Shown piece after piece: positions 44,452 through 56,821 of a stretch of DNA of 64,000 nt. The stretch is from Xanthoparmelia taractica. Lineage: Eukaryota > Ascomycota > Lecanoromycetes > Lecanorales > Parmeliaceae. Each line of letters opens with the position of its first letter. Position 1 is the stretch's first letter. The position numbers were made by a program, and so were the translations under genes. The stretch covers positions 1-64,000 of the forward strand of contig JANQBS010000143.1 of the NCBI GenBank assembly GCA_033085395.1. The letters run 5' to 3'. The notes beneath the pieces are model-generated. The model made no database searches and was not told the origin of the DNA. It saw only the letters and a list, made by a program, of their open reading frames with translations.

Positions 44452-47400
44452 ATGCGTCCTAATGTCTCGCGACCCTCCAAAACGCAACGAGGCAGGGAAC
44501 CCTCGCCCTTCTCATCTCCAAACTCCAACCTCCACGCCTCTCCCATAGCTGCACGAAGGGGCTCACTTGAAGAGCGTCGGAGACCAGCTGCCAAGTTTGA
44601 TCAGCCCATATCTCCTGGCTCAGCGGATACGATCCACGACCAAGATCAAGAGGAAGAGGATGGAGAGCAAGAGGACCAAGACGAGGAATTAGACGAAGAC
44701 GAGCCTGGAGAGCTATCACCCTTGCTGCCCATATTTTCCGCTGCACACTTGGGTATGTCAACTCTTCCCTCCAAAATCCATTGCATGTACTCTTTTGACC
44801 CTTTACCCAGACGCCCTGCCAGTGTATAACCTCACGCACACCATTCGCCTCCTCGTCGTGCCACGATGCGAGACCACCCTCTCTTGGGACCAGCTAAGGT
44901 CCCCCCAAGTGTCGCAGTTCCTTGTCAAGCCAATCCAGCAACAGATCCGAACCTCCCATTTCTCAAAAGCTACATTATACGCTCTGATGGCAAATTGCCT
45001 GCAGTTCAACAAGGAGGTCTCCCTGTACCCTGGCAACAGCGGCGCAAGCAAGACAAGGGCGCTGGTTTGTGAGCTTCTTGCTATTAAGTTGCTTAAAGAG
45101 TTCAGCACGAGAGAATTGGTACGTTGATCTTCTACAGAGATAATGTTTCAGCCAGCTAACATGTACTAGATTGGTAGCTAGCTTCGTACAGTCCTGCCTT
45201 CCTTCCATACTGACTTTTGATCAGATGCCCTGTCGTACGATTTTTATCCCCTTCAAGGCCTGCCTACAAGTAATGGAAACGTCACTCCTGGACCTAATTG
45301 GGACTCTTCAAACGGAGGAAAAGCCCAGCCACGGGCAGCTCGCATTTCTACACTCGAAATAGCCATCCGCGCTCAATCCAAAAGGTTCTTAGCTCACCCA
45401 TTAGTGGTGCAGCAACTGGAAGCCATCTGGGCGGGAACAATAGTGTTCCATGCGGCAGCGGACAATCTCCATCGACCTCCAGAGAAGGTGACACCGAATC
45501 AGAACCGAGGATATGGCGCCATTGGATTGGGAGGCGCAATTCTGCAGGCGTCACCCGATCGCTTACAGCCAGCGAAGCAAAGAGATCACCTTGACCCTGT
45601 CAGCTTCTCGGTTCGTAGATCGGCCACCTTGTATAACCCTCGGGATGCATCACTTTTTAAGCTTTCGAGGTTGCGGGTCCCTCGGTACCGCCAATTCCTC
45701 TCCACGTGCTCATTCGCGGTCTTGCTTGGCCTCTACTTGGCTGTTCTCATTGAACGATCTCTCACAATCACTGCCTTGGAAGTCGTCTTCTGGTTCTGGA
45801 GTGCTGGATTCATGCTCGATGAACTCGTGGGGTTCAACGAACAAGGCTTCAGTCTGTACATTATGAGCTTTTGGAACGCCTTCGATCTCGGCATACTGCT
45901 ACTGCTTGTTGCCTACTACTGCATGCGACTCTATGGACTTTTGATGCCCGACGTTCGCAAGCACCATACCGCTGATAACGCCTACGACCTCCTCGCTGCT
46001 AACGCTGTCCTGCTATTCCCACGCTTGTTTTCGGTGCTGGACCACTACCGATACTTCTCGCAGCTCCTGATTGCATTCCGTATGATGGCAATGGATCTTG
46101 TGGCTGTCTTCGTTCTTATCGTCATAAGTTGCAGTGGCTTTTTCGTTGCATTCACTTTATCCTTTGGCACTGGCGATTACGATGCTGCATCTGTGGCGTA
46201 CGCTCTTTTTCAGATGCTTATGGGCTTTACTCCGGCTGCTTGGGACTCCTGGGGAACTTACAATATCCTTGGAAAGACCATACTGACGCTGTTCCTCTTC
46301 ATCTGTCACTTCTTGATCGTGACCATTCTCATCACAGTCTTGACAAATTCCTTCATGGCTATTGTTCAAAATGCAAACGAGGAGCATCAATTCGTATTTG
46401 CCGTCAATACTATCTCGATGGTCAAATCAGATGCTTTATTCTCGTATGTTGCCCCAACAAATGTTATTGCCTGGCTTCTGGCTCCACTCAGGTTCCTGTT
46501 GCCATTCCGTCAATTCGTCCGTATTAATCGGACTGTCATCAAAGCCACCCATTTCCCGGTCCTATTTCTTATCTATGCCTATGAGCGCACGATTCTTCGA
46601 CAGTCAATGTTTGAAGCGACTGAGCTTGTTGAGCACCGAGGTCGGCGAGGTCTAGAAGTGCGAGCTTTCGAGCCTCCTGGTGCAGGGTTAAACCTATTCA
46701 GCCCCAGGTTGAATCGACTGCGTGAACCTTCAGTGGCGACTTTTCACAAAGACCGGGCTCTTGAGGAAGTCTTCCGACGACCTTTCAGAGACAACACAGT
46801 GCGAAATACCCAGAAGAGCCACGAGCGCCGAAAGACCAGCAATGTCGTCAATAATTGGATGCAGAATATGGGCCCTAACGGAACCGCAAGCCCACCAGAC
46901 GAACAGGATCGTTCGGTAGTTGACAGATTGGAGGCTCGTCGTGTCGCTCATCGAAGGTCTCAGCAGCTAGCGCGAAAGCGACAACCCGGGCTTGGACGTG
47001 ACTTTACCGATGCGACAATGTCTATCATGTCAGATCCTGAAGAGTTTGTTGGAGTCGGACGTCAAGAACGCCTTCCACGTCGCGGAGAAGATGGTGATCT
47101 ACCGAATATGAGTATGGATGACATACCAAGACAAACCGATGCCGACGGTGACGATGAACTTATCACGAGCGACGACGAGGATCTGATCACGTTGGATCGA
47201 CCGAGTGCGACCCCAGATAGGAAAGTACCGATCAACCAAGATCTACGCCAGCAGGGTGAGGACTACTTCCAACAGACGCCCACTGCTAAGCCCCGGATAC
47301 CACACTTCTCATCAGACTTATCTAATCAGGCAAGGTCCTCTCCACCCAAGGTTGCTGCGGTACGGATCAACGTCCAGCGTCCAAATCGCGCAGGGCATAT

Positions 47401-48115
47401 GCGCAATGTTTCTACCAACACCGTGGTGTACGATCCACCTCCGCCCGTGAACGATTCGTCTACCTCATCGCCTACCCGCAAGGCAATCACCGCGAGAAAT
47501 AGTGTCAGGAATACCGGGACTGTGACACCAGCCGCATCAGCGGGAAGACGCACACCAAAGCGTCAGCTGCCCGGAGCTTCTCGGCCGAGACCCATCATGC
47601 CGCCTCGTTCTGCCTTCCAATCCGCACCAGATCTCGCCGGCATGCTCGGTTTCGCCCAAGGACGCGGACGCAGCAGTTCTTTCACAATGGATCTCGGCTC
47701 TGATATCGGTGACAACAAAGCCATCGGTGGCGGCTACATTGGTGGCGTGCCCAACAGCTTTGCCACGCAGATGGCTTATGCGACAGGTGCTATGAGAGCC
47801 GGTCAAGCTGCTGGTGGTGGAAATGAGGAGCAGCAGAGGATGGGCAAGTTGATGTTGGCTAGAATGAACACACTTGAGGAAGGGTTCAGAGAAGTGTTGA
47901 AGGAGGTGAAAGATTGGAGGAAGGACGAGACGAAGAGTGCCGGCGATGCACCGGAGGTAAAATTCGCAGAAATGAAAGTCGCAAAGACAAAAAGCAAGAG
48001 GAGCGGTAATGGGAATAAGGAGGGAAAGGCGAAGGCGAAGACAGGGGACCAGGGGGGTGAGGCCAACAACTACGGATCGCAAGAGGATACTCGGGGGAAA
48101 GGCAGCTCGATTTAG
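44452..48115 (+). CDS. YVC1: TRP-like vacuolar cation channel (Yvc1 type)
   Basis: The model is join(44452..44752, 44811..45118, 45170..45173, 45225..48115), 1167 residues. After an acidic N-tail (EEEDGEQEDQDEELDEDEPG) comes the conserved cytosolic region (YNLTHTIRLLVVPRCETTLS, ALMANCLQFNKEVSLYPGNS). The six-helix channel lies at about residues 365-655 (FAVLLGLYLAVLIERSLTIT, LEVVFWFWSAGFMLDELVGF, FWNAFDLGILLLLVAYYCMR, FRMMAMDLVAVFVLIVISCS, then pore and S6 FHFLIVTILITVLTNSF-like). A long disordered tail ends in Lys-rich sequence. Yvc1 releases vacuolar Ca2+ (family knowledge). The third coding exon is only 4 nt (ATTG). With it the protein reads RELIDALSYDFYPLQGL. Without it the frame is lost. 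The flanking introns are 51 nt each, with CTAAC and CTGAC branch sites. Confidence 0.9.
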
Positions 48116-48966
48116 CAAGGCGTTGTGGATTTAGATGTGGTTTTCCGGTGGTGGTTTGCTCATTCATAGAGAATTTCATCTGCTTTCTCTCTTACTTTAG
48201 ATGGGTGGCGTCTTCTTCCTTCAGCTGTACGATACCCTTTTTTTTTAGCTCGGCGATAGATGGGATGGCTACCTTACTTATATCAGTGGCTTCTAGGCAC
48301 TTTTCAGAACATGCTTGCTGCCTTTATCCGCAAGATTTCTTTATATTTATTTCTCTGTAATCACAATGGCCATCATTCCGAGTTTCTCTTCCAACTACAC
48401 CATTCGCGGCAAATTCGACAATACGTCGATTTTTCCAGTGGTAAGCAGCAGGTGGAAGCTCTTGCACCGCAGTGATGACAATAAATAATGCCATCAATCA
48501 CCAACTGCTTTTTCCGCTCCGTTCTTTCGTGGCCGCAAAGCCGTTGGCCTCAATTAACAACGTGTTAAGCCAGCCAGCCAGCTCTTGGGTTACCCTTCGA
48601 CGGGGGCGATTATTCGGCAGGTACGAGTACAAGAAGTCTGCGCAGGTTTGATCGACTTGCTGCTGAGCCTGATCCGCGTGTGCTTACTGAATGAAAAATA
48701 TGCGGATTGGTTATGATAGTGATTTGTGTGGTTGTTATATTCAGTTCGTGGCATATGAGAGCTATGGCGAGAGAAAGATGACACGTTGGAAGAATGAACA
48801 TGTAGGTTTTTGTACATACCAGTTTCGTTACGTGCAAACGTTGGTTCTTGGATATTGTGAGGTCCAAAATACGTCATCCATAAACCATTGAATACTCTCA
48901 ATGAAGTCAACTAAATGGTATAATGAGACTGAAGTCATCCACTTGACACGACCGAGGCCTTGGTTC
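48116..48966. other. Spacer between channel and P450 genes (tail to tail)
   Basis: No gene is recognised. Both 3' flanks lie here. Short frames at 48590-48910 look accidental. Confidence 0.5.
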
Positions 48967-50693
48967 CTAGCCAAGTCTTTGAACCGCACGGCAGGGAAGA
49001 TCATCGCTCGGTTGTGCCCGCTGAATTTGATATCCCCTCTCGCCGTACACTGTGGATATATTTTTGGTCCCCCTCACGTGGTCCAAATCTTCGTATGCAA
49101 GTCGAATGTCGAATGCTCGGGCCGTCATAACCATAATCACCTTCATTTCGATCACAGCAAGCTCTTGCCCGATGCAGTTTCTGGGCCCGTGCGAAAACGG
49201 CCGCCAAGCCCCTTTGATCGGATGTAAAGGATCGTCAGGTGGCACGAGCCACCGTTCTGGTATGAAGTCATCAGGCCTCTGCCAATACCTAGGATCTCGA
49301 TGTATGGCTTGTGGGTTATCCCAGACGAGAAAGCCGTCAGTAGGGAAGTGGCGGCCTGTATCGTCTATAACGTTAAAATTAGGCTCGCCAGCTCGAGTAC
49401 CTGAGACAGCCGGAAACATTCGCATTACTTCTTTAATAACAGCAAGGGTATAATGGAGCTTGTTCAAGAGAAAGGGGTCTGAGCTAATGACCGACGCTAC
49501 GTCTGACTTGTCTGAGCCAATCACTGAGGTATGTTCAGCGCGAACTCGTGCGAGGACAGTAGGGTAAGAGGCGAGAACATAGAATACATAGCAGACTGTG
49601 CTGCTAGTTGTATCGTGGCCGGAAAAGAGAAACAGTTTGATTTGACTCATCGTGAATTCCTTGAATGTGGCGTCTAGATTATGGGTTTTTCTTTCTACGT
49701 TTTCTGAAAGATATGCAGTCAAGACCAGATCCATGATTGATTTGTTGCTTCCCTCGCTTTGAATTTCCGCAAAGCGGCTGTCAATTTCCCGAGTAATGTA
49801 ATTGTTCATACGCCGCGAGTTGTACCAGTGGACAAGAGGCCGCACGGGATTGTATTTTGTGAATGGGTTGATATCGGTTCCGAAGGTCAGCCACTTGACT
49901 TGCATGCGTAGACCATCTACCAAAGGATTGCTTTGTTGCTGAGAGTTGAGCTGCGTATTCCTGTCAGCTGTCAGCAGCAATTTCCAAGACGTTCTCATTA
50001 CAAGATCTCACATAACGATCCTTCCAATGATATCCATGGTCAGGTTGTCTGTCAAGTCTTTCATGTGAAAAATTTTCTGATTCCGCGAGAGATTTCGTAG
50101 AATTCCGCAAAATCGCTCCGTTTCCTCTACTATACCTCCAGTCAGATTCATAAGATAACTTGCACTGAACCCTGGGTTGAATATTCCTCTCCAAGTTTTC
50201 CATAGTTCTCCCTCCATCGTAACCAAGTCCATACCCCCAGCTATAGGCTGTAGAAAACTTTTCAAAGCAGGGTACTTCGGGAGAGAGTGCTCCTGCGTGA
50301 TCTGATATAATCCGTAGGTTGAAGTTACGACGAGCATCTGAGGGCCAAATGGCCAGGTATCCAGATAGTAGATAGGACCAAGTTCTGGCAACTCTCGTCG
50401 GATCATGTCTGGAAGATAATTGGGATGAGCATCTTTGGGTAGGAAGGACTTTATCTTGTAGCAGAAGTATAAGTGCCCGAGTACTGGATCCCATGGCGGC
50501 ATCGGCTTGAGTAGCGTTAGCAATTAGGTCTCCTTGTGGTCAAAGACCTTGCCTGGAACCGTACCAACCCTAGATTTCTGAGTCTTGCAATGGTAATCCG
50601 CGCTCTGTAAAGCTTAGCCAGGAAGTTGAGGAGCGCCGCGAGAAGGATCGTTGCAAAGATAGCCGATAGCGAGACATAGTCTTGGAACGTCAT
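48967..50693 (-). CDS. Cytochrome P450 monooxygenase
   Basis: The model is complement(join(48967..49960, 50012..50505, 50565..50693)), 538 residues. The start is ATG 50693 (MTFQDYVSLSAIFATILLAA), with an N-terminal membrane anchor and a proline hinge (PMPPWDPVLGH). The I-helix reads LFLFSGHDTTSST. The ExxR pair is in VIKEVMRMFP, and the PERW motif is DFIPERW. The haem loop FSHGPRNCIGQE carries the Cys ligand. The introns are 59 and 51 nt with GTAC/GTGAG donors. All catalytic motifs are present, so the gene is probably active in the ER membrane. The sequence style resembles fungal secondary-metabolism P450s (StcB-like). No polyketide or peptide synthase gene lies nearby, so the substrate is open. 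Confidence 0.92.
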
Positions 50694-51479
50694 GCTTCAC
50701 TTCCTGTTCTCACTCTTGCAATGAGAAGATCCAGATGAGAGCTTCTGTAGTCTCGGCAGTAGTTCCGCCACTGAGAAGGCAAGGCTGAACATGCGATTTA
50801 GAGGAGGTGGATGCTTGATGACTCTAAAGGCAGCTAGATGGTCGTAGTTGCGGCGCATGAATGGGGTATGGGCGGATGGAATCTCTCAGTAGCAATGTGG
50901 CAGGTAAAGAGATGAGAGGATCTTTTTGTGTCGCGGCGCCCGCGTGGCGTGGTATTCTGTGACCAGACTCTCTGTATTTCAGACGTTAAAGTGGAGCACG
51001 AGAACGAGCAGCGGCCAGGCTCACAGGAAGTCATGACTTCAATTCGACTTCCAACGGCCCTGGAGATTTGGTTGCTAAGTTTGAAACCGTATCTCCTTTT
51101 CTTTGCCGACATCATTGCTCGCCACAATTGGCTCGTAACCTTATATACATGCATCCATTCAATCAATAACATCATTTCCCAGGAGCTCAGGACCATCATT
51201 CAGCACCATAGTGCCCACATTCATTGTCATCACACCGTCAACAGCATCTCAAGCTCGGTTACACCGCAATGATTGCAGCACTGCGGTCCGTTCTTCATCT
51301 TTTCCGCTGCCAACCTCCAACCACTAGCTTTTCCATTTGTAACACCGCTACGCGTGTCAATCTGCCACCATACCTTCTTTTCTCGCACAAACCCCTCAAC
51401 AGCCTAGCTGCGAGGAACGATCTACTCCCCATTGCCCTCTGCACCTCGACCCCTATATCCAATCCCAAGCTTTCCATAT
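50694..51479. other. P450 promoter and spacer
   Basis: No gene is supported. Small plus-strand frames (50928-51272, 51224-51511) lack motifs, and the second overlaps the small gene on the other strand. Confidence 0.45.
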
Positions 51480-51695
51480 TCAAACCCCTCCACCTTCCCT
51501 GCCAGCTTTGACCTCATAGTTTCTCTCCGTATTGGCTGGCCCTCCTGCCCCGCTGCGATTCTGTCCACTTTCCCTTTGGGCCTGCTGAGCCATTACCGTT
51601 TTTGACTTAAGGCCCAGGTAGAAAGCGCCGCTACCGGCTACCGCGATGAGGCCGAGGGTGGACGGTCTAGTCAGGACGGAGGTAAAGTGCGACAT
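51480..51695 (-). CDS. Small one-helix membrane protein, probably mitochondrial, function unknown
   Basis: An intronless 71-residue frame from ATG 51695. An N-terminal segment MSHFTSVLTRPSTLGLIAVA begins the single hydrophobic helix (LGLIAVAGSGAFYLGL). A basic turn (KSKT) and a polar Gln/Gly/Asn-rich tail end in KAGREGGGV. The pattern (short basic start, one helix, a GREGGG-like end) resembles a small conserved ascomycete family of unknown function, as far as I recall. No enzyme motif. The length makes chance possible, but the codon pattern and start favour a real gene. Confidence 0.6.
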   Translation of the reverse strand: MSHFTSVLTRPSTLGLIAVAGSGAFYLGLKSKTVMAQQAQRESGQNRSGAGGPANTERNYEVKAGREGGGV

Positions 51696-52443
51696 GTGGG
51701 CGATAATCCAACGACTTAGTTCGAAAGGAATGAAGAGAATGCTGAGGTAGCCACTTGACTGATGACTCAGAAATGGGCCTTCATTGGCTTTGGGAGGCAG
51801 AATTGGTTGTTAAGGCTTGCGTAGAATAGGGACTGGGAAGTAGTGACAAAGATCCGGAATTTAGTGCTCGGTCTTAGGCTCAACGGGTCCTCAATGACAC
51901 TCTGAATTGGAGTGGGTAGTTTGGCGCTTCTGACGAGAAGACTTGGTGGATCAGACGCCAAAGAGCGACTGTCGAGTTCGACGAAATCAATTCGCTGTAA
52001 GAAGCTATGCGATTAACCTAGGTAGACCGAGTATATTAAACAGTAGAAGAAGCAATTATCCGGTGGGGGAGGGGGCGGATGGAGCTTTCTCCTCTTCAGG
52101 AGGCCCACAAGCTTTCCCCACAGATCGTCCCGTCCCCCCGGGTTTGCCCATGGTGCTTGGTTGGTCTTGTGGATCCTTGGCTCCATTATTGTGTCGAGCT
52201 GGATGCATAAGCATCTCTGGCACCCGATCGAGTACTTGTTCTCCTATATAAGGGTCTCTCTCTCTCTCTCTCTCTCCCTCCCTGCCTGACTCTCAGTTCA
52301 TCGTCGACTGCAGTCTCCTGGACTATATCGAGCGTGTGTCGTATCCGTATAATGCCAAGGCGCTACGAGGTCTGCGCTGTTCGGTGTTTTTGTCGCGTGC
52401 TCTTTTGAGGACTTCACAAGCATGGACAAGCAGTAACACGCAA
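51696..52443. promoter_or_regulatory. Spacer with TATA box and CT tract
   Basis: TATATAAG at 52245-52252 is followed at once by a (TC)n tract (52255-52276) and CCCTCCCTGCC, a common arrangement of core promoter and pyrimidine-rich start region in fungi. It points to the plus-strand frame(s) beginning near 52351-52444. The rest shows no gene. Confidence 0.5.
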
Positions 52444-53033
52444 ATGGCAATCAATAACTGGTGTGGATATGTGTTCAGCGGTCAGTCTGTTCTTTCAATA
52501 GTGATCCTGATCAGATTCTATCTGAAGAGCCAAGAACAGCAAGAGACGAATCCAGCGCTGGACATCAAAAGTAGATCACGTACACCGCAGGATATTCTCA
52601 ATGATTACAAGAAGAACCAGGGTTTCAATTACCTTACGATGAGTGAACGGAGATTTAGAGAACGTCAGCTGAGTAAACACCTTGAACACTTCTGGAGCCT
52701 ACACAAAGCCGCTCCTGTACTTCTATCCAAGGACTGGAGCCAGTCAACGTGGATCCTGCCCTTAAGAAAATTAGCCGCACGAACAGGCAGCTGAAGCAGC
52801 CTTGCCTTGAAAAGTCTCACATTGCGCACCTACATCTCCTCTTTGATAAGCTGTGCATTTACACAGCTTTGCCACTTCTCACTCTTATCCTCTTCTGCCA
52901 TTATCTTCGGATCAGCTTGACAGAGTTATATTTGCTTGATGTTGAGGAGGATTCAGACGAGGTTGAACTGTATGAGCTAGATCCTGTTCGACTCATCCTC
53001 TCGACTCATCAGCCAGCGAACCACGTACCTTAA
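52444..53033 (+). CDS. Hypothetical protein, exon structure unresolved
   Basis: Two overlapping plus-strand frames follow a good TATA box. The first (ATG 52444) reads RSRTPQDILNDYKKNQGFNY, then LTMSERRFRERQLSKHLEHF and stops at 52794. The second (about 52749-53033) reads DPALKKISRTNRQLKQPCLE, then a hydrophobic stretch LCIYTALPLLTLILFCHYLR and an acidic end LLDVEEDSDEVELYEL. They probably belong to one spliced gene or to a frameshifted relic. Another 5' option uses the ATG at 52351 with two short introns. I do not recognise the family and cannot place the junction. Confidence 0.35.
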
Positions 53034-53371
53034 GGCAACCACCCTACACCGCTAGCTTCCGCGTGGCTTCGATATTTCTTCGTTAAACTGGATGCCTTTT
53101 CTTACCCCCCAATCCATACCTCACTTTCGCCAAGATTCCTCCGTTCCAGCCTTGTCCTCGCAATTGAGAAAGCAACTCCCTTCTCTTTCTTTATCTCTTC
53201 AAGCGCAACCTTCTAGCCAATTCCAGTACGCCCATTGCGGTCCAAACGGCTTCATCTCCCGATTCTTCAATCCCCCCACATAACTACGCAATACTCACTG
53301 GCGGGCAGTTATCCTGCAATCAGGCTGACATCACTACGGAACTCTCTTGTAAGTCTTGAGAGTACCAAGGC
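53034..53371. other. Short spacer
   Basis: Presumed promoter of the next gene. The small frame 53092-53283 has no family resemblance. Confidence 0.4.
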
Positions 53372-56300
53372 ATGACTAGCCGACATTTCACTTACTTCAG
53401 CGAAGCGCAAAGCGCAGCAATGCCGCCTGGTGAGGACGATCAGGACCAGCCTGGCATGCAGGCAGCCATTGAGGAATCGCGCCATGCGCGAGACATCAAT
53501 GAACTAGATCTTCCCGTACATACATGCCAAAACCGTGTCACTATCGAAGATAGAATTCACGACATGACAATGGAGCTGCCAATCGTCCACGACTCCCAGG
53601 GCGACACCTTGATCTATATCGATGCTCCACAGAGACAGCCAGAGCAGGATGAGCTTCAATATGAGCGCTACATCAAGCGCTATGAAGCTCCCATGCTCAT
53701 GCAGAAGGACACCTTAACAAAGTATTCGCCCGGCCTTGCAAAGCTCTTCGGCCCTACCCAGCAATATCGATTTCTTCGGCGTCGCAAGCTAGCTAACAAA
53801 CTACCGGGCAATGTCAAGTATGTGATCGACTTGACACCACCTAGCGAGGGTGAAGGTATGCATACTTCTCTCTAAAACTCCGATTGCGAGTCACGAGGCA
53901 CGTAGCGCGCAGAATTCTCTTCTAATGCCTCGAGACTGTCTCATTGCGTAGGTTCTCACATTCAAGAAAGGCATGCTGACTAGAAAATCTGCGCAGATGC
54001 TGTCTTTCTGACTACTGAGTTATGCTGTTCCGAGGGTGTCAGACTCTGGTATCAATCCAATCAAATCTGGAATGTCTCGAAAGCGTTGGTCAAAGGCAAT
54101 GAAGAATTCTTTTCCGTATCACCAAAAACGGTAAGGGCGCCCATTCTGGAAAGTACAGATTGGCGAGCAAAACGGCAGAAGACTTCCAAGCTGACACAAT
54201 GGAAGGGAACCTTTGGACTCAACACGGTTCTGGGAGGCTCAGAAGCGAATGGGACTCCTTCAACTATCCTGCCGTTGGAATATAGCCCCGTGCGACATCG
54301 CTCCGCTATTGAACGCGTACTCTGTGCTTTGCAAGGAAAGGATCCGATTCTCGATTCGGCAACCAAGGTCTGGACTACGTTCGCTGTAGCCAAAAATTTT
54401 GAAATTACTCACAGTCCCCTGGAGGACTATATCATCCGTTGGCTACGCGCTTACCCTAATTCCTATTTTCTGGAAGTCTTGCCTGAAGTCAGCCACCAAA
54501 TCGCTGATGGTCTTCAAAATTACGACCTCGCTCGTGACTCATTTGCTATCCTTGTTGGTGAAGAGGCCCTTGATAGTCTTCGCCACACTCGAGAACCTCG
54601 AGTGCACAAGCACACCACATTTGGTCGGAAGAAGGAAGGGCTGCCGGAGCATATTCACACTCGCATCGAGTACGCTAGCAAGAGCTTCTTAGAGCGCATT
54701 TACAGTGATTTCGCAGATTTGGTCGTCAACGGCATGCAATGGATCGACCAGCTGCCTGAGGTGCGCAGACTTTCTGCATACACGCAGCCGGAGCTTCAAA
54801 ACACAGTCCGCAAGTTGAAGGATCTACTCAAAGACTACGTACGTGGGGCACTCTACCAAATACTTTGTATGTCCTTTGACACTGTTCCCGGTCCCGACCT
54901 CCATAATGATGGAGGCCGTGAATTGCTGCCGCGAGTCGACCGTGCCGCTGTATGGGCCAATATGCCACTAGGCGAGCGTATCCTATCAAGGACTTATTGG
55001 GAAGCCTTGAGATCATTTGGTATACTGCAGGGAACTTCAAACCTTGACATTCAAAAGGGCTGGAACCTGAGGGATGGTCTGAACCAACTCAGTCCAATCG
55101 AAAAGCAGGAGTTGGATCGAGGTACTTACCGTCAGATCATGAACTCAGAGCTTAGAGCACTCATGCGAAACGGTCAAACTCACCTTGACCAAGCCTCTAA
55201 CCCAAGCCCAAATCTTCGCAATGCCCAGCAGGGAATGAATGCCGATCTTTTGTCTGCACGGGTTTCAATGTTGCCAGATCGAACCATCAATGGGACGCAG
55301 GGCCAAAACGAGCCTGGTGACTTATTGCTTGCACCTACCCAGAACCACAACCTTTACAATGCTCAACGGGAGTCACACATCGAACCCTTTCCGAACCAGA
55401 CATACACATTACCATATCGTACCTCTAACGGCGCGCAAGACATTGCTACAAACGACGCGCAAGACATTGCTACAAACGACGCGCAAGACATTGCTACAAA
55501 CGACAAAGCCTCACTCTCAAGACCAGCTCAACCTATCGATGTTCCGAAACCATTAAAGAGAACACAACACTTCCACGATACTCTCTCGCCTCCAGAAGAA
55601 AGGCAATCTGATATTGATGTTCGTACGAAGTGGCCTTTTGGGGCAGCAAGGGATGACCCTATAGCTCAAGTGCAAAAACGCGTAGCTTTCCTTCTACCAG
55701 CCGACGGACGGCCGGCTACCGACCATGCATCTGAACACTCATTGGGTCAAGGGCTCAGGAATGAAGGGATACCAAGAGGAATCAACCCTTGGGGTGGCTA
55801 TAGTGATCAGCTGAGTCGCGCCAATGGAGCCCTGCAGTACTTGGAATCCAAAGCAGATTTGAAGCCCTTAGATGCTAGGAGTGAATACCAAAAGCTTTCA
55901 GTAGATCGCAGTGTTTGGCACGCTGGTTACTGGGACGGGTTCCAGCAAAATTTGGCGCCCAAGACATCCTTAACCCCGACCAAAGCTGCCTTTCAAAGGA
56001 GATCGACCCCAGCAGACACCGATATCTTGCCTGGCTACAAGGAATTGAATGGAAATGGCGGAGTCCAGCAAGATTTGGAAGACTTGGAGCCCGTGAAGAA
56101 TTACTTCAGGACAAAGTTCTTCGATCTTAATCTATTTTTCAATCAAGCTCAGGGCTACATTGATAGATTTGCTATGAACAAGCTACGCTCCTCGGATCAC
56201 CTCGAACTTGGCATCATCAATACGCTTGTCTGCCTTGAAGACAGTGAGTGGAAATACCTTCCACTTTATGCAGGTGGCAACGACGACGGATCAATGGGAG

Positions 56301-56821
56301 TATACAACGATGACCTTCCAACTGCCGATCATGGGTTTACAACCGCTGGCCCTGAAGTGCACGACGGTTCCACTCCTGCTAACAGCGTCGAAGCGGCAAG
56401 TGAGTTCGATCTCGTCAGTGCCGGAGACAGTGCTAGTACCTTCAATGCATCTACCGCGACCAATCGTGGATTTTCGGACACGGTTCGTCGGGGCCATGCC
56501 CACGCCGTCGACTCTGCGGATGGTTCTTTGAGCGATAGGTGCACGATAGTGACTCCATCCGTCGATAGTGATGACGAAGAAATATTTGCGCGGCAGCTGA
56601 TAGAGGCTCAAGAACGTATCGAAGAGGCTGAACAGGCGGCAGCTAACCAGGCCCATCGAATCATGAAAGGCAAGGGAAAGATGGTGGACGAAGATGAAAG
56701 CTACGCCGATCTCTTCGAGGGTGAAGAGGAAGAGGAGGAGGAGGAGGAGGATGGCAATGATACTGACCGCGCAGAAGTCAACGATGAGGATGAAGACGAG
56801 GATGACATGGTCATGGTCTGA
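53372..56821 (+). CDS. Conserved ascomycete protein of unknown function
   Basis: The model is join(53372..53855, 53997..56821), 1102 residues, with an ATG start. The intron is 141 nt (GTATGC to GCGCAG) and joins SEGE to DAVFLTTELCC. The N-half has a distinctive core (KYVIDLTPPSEGEDA, VRLWYQSNQIWNVSK, YSPVRHRSAIERVLCALQGK, VWTTFAVAKNFEITHSPLED, YIIRWLRAYPNSYFLEVLPE) that I believe recurs in filamentous fungi without an assigned function. The middle (residues about 580-850) is disordered and holds three exact AQDIATND repeats. The end is an acidic run (EGEEEEEEEEEDGNDTDR to DEDEDEDDMVMV). No catalytic motif or membrane segment is seen. A nuclear or scaffold role is a guess. Confidence 0.82.
55433..55504 (+). 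repeat. Exact 3 x 24-bp in-frame tandem repeat
   Basis: Three identical 24-bp units (55433-55456, 55457-55480, 55481-55504) encode AQDIATND three times inside the large unknown protein. The perfect identity suggests recent expansion by slippage or unequal exchange. The length is a multiple of three, so copy number can vary without loss of frame. Confidence 0.95.

Noticed and set aside
47537..48118. 193-codon minus-strand open frame
   Set aside because: Shadow of the disordered tail of the channel gene.
48967..50693. Secondary-metabolite cluster around the P450
   Set aside because: No synthase, terpene cyclase or cluster regulator is adjacent. Neighbours are a channel gene and a tiny membrane protein.
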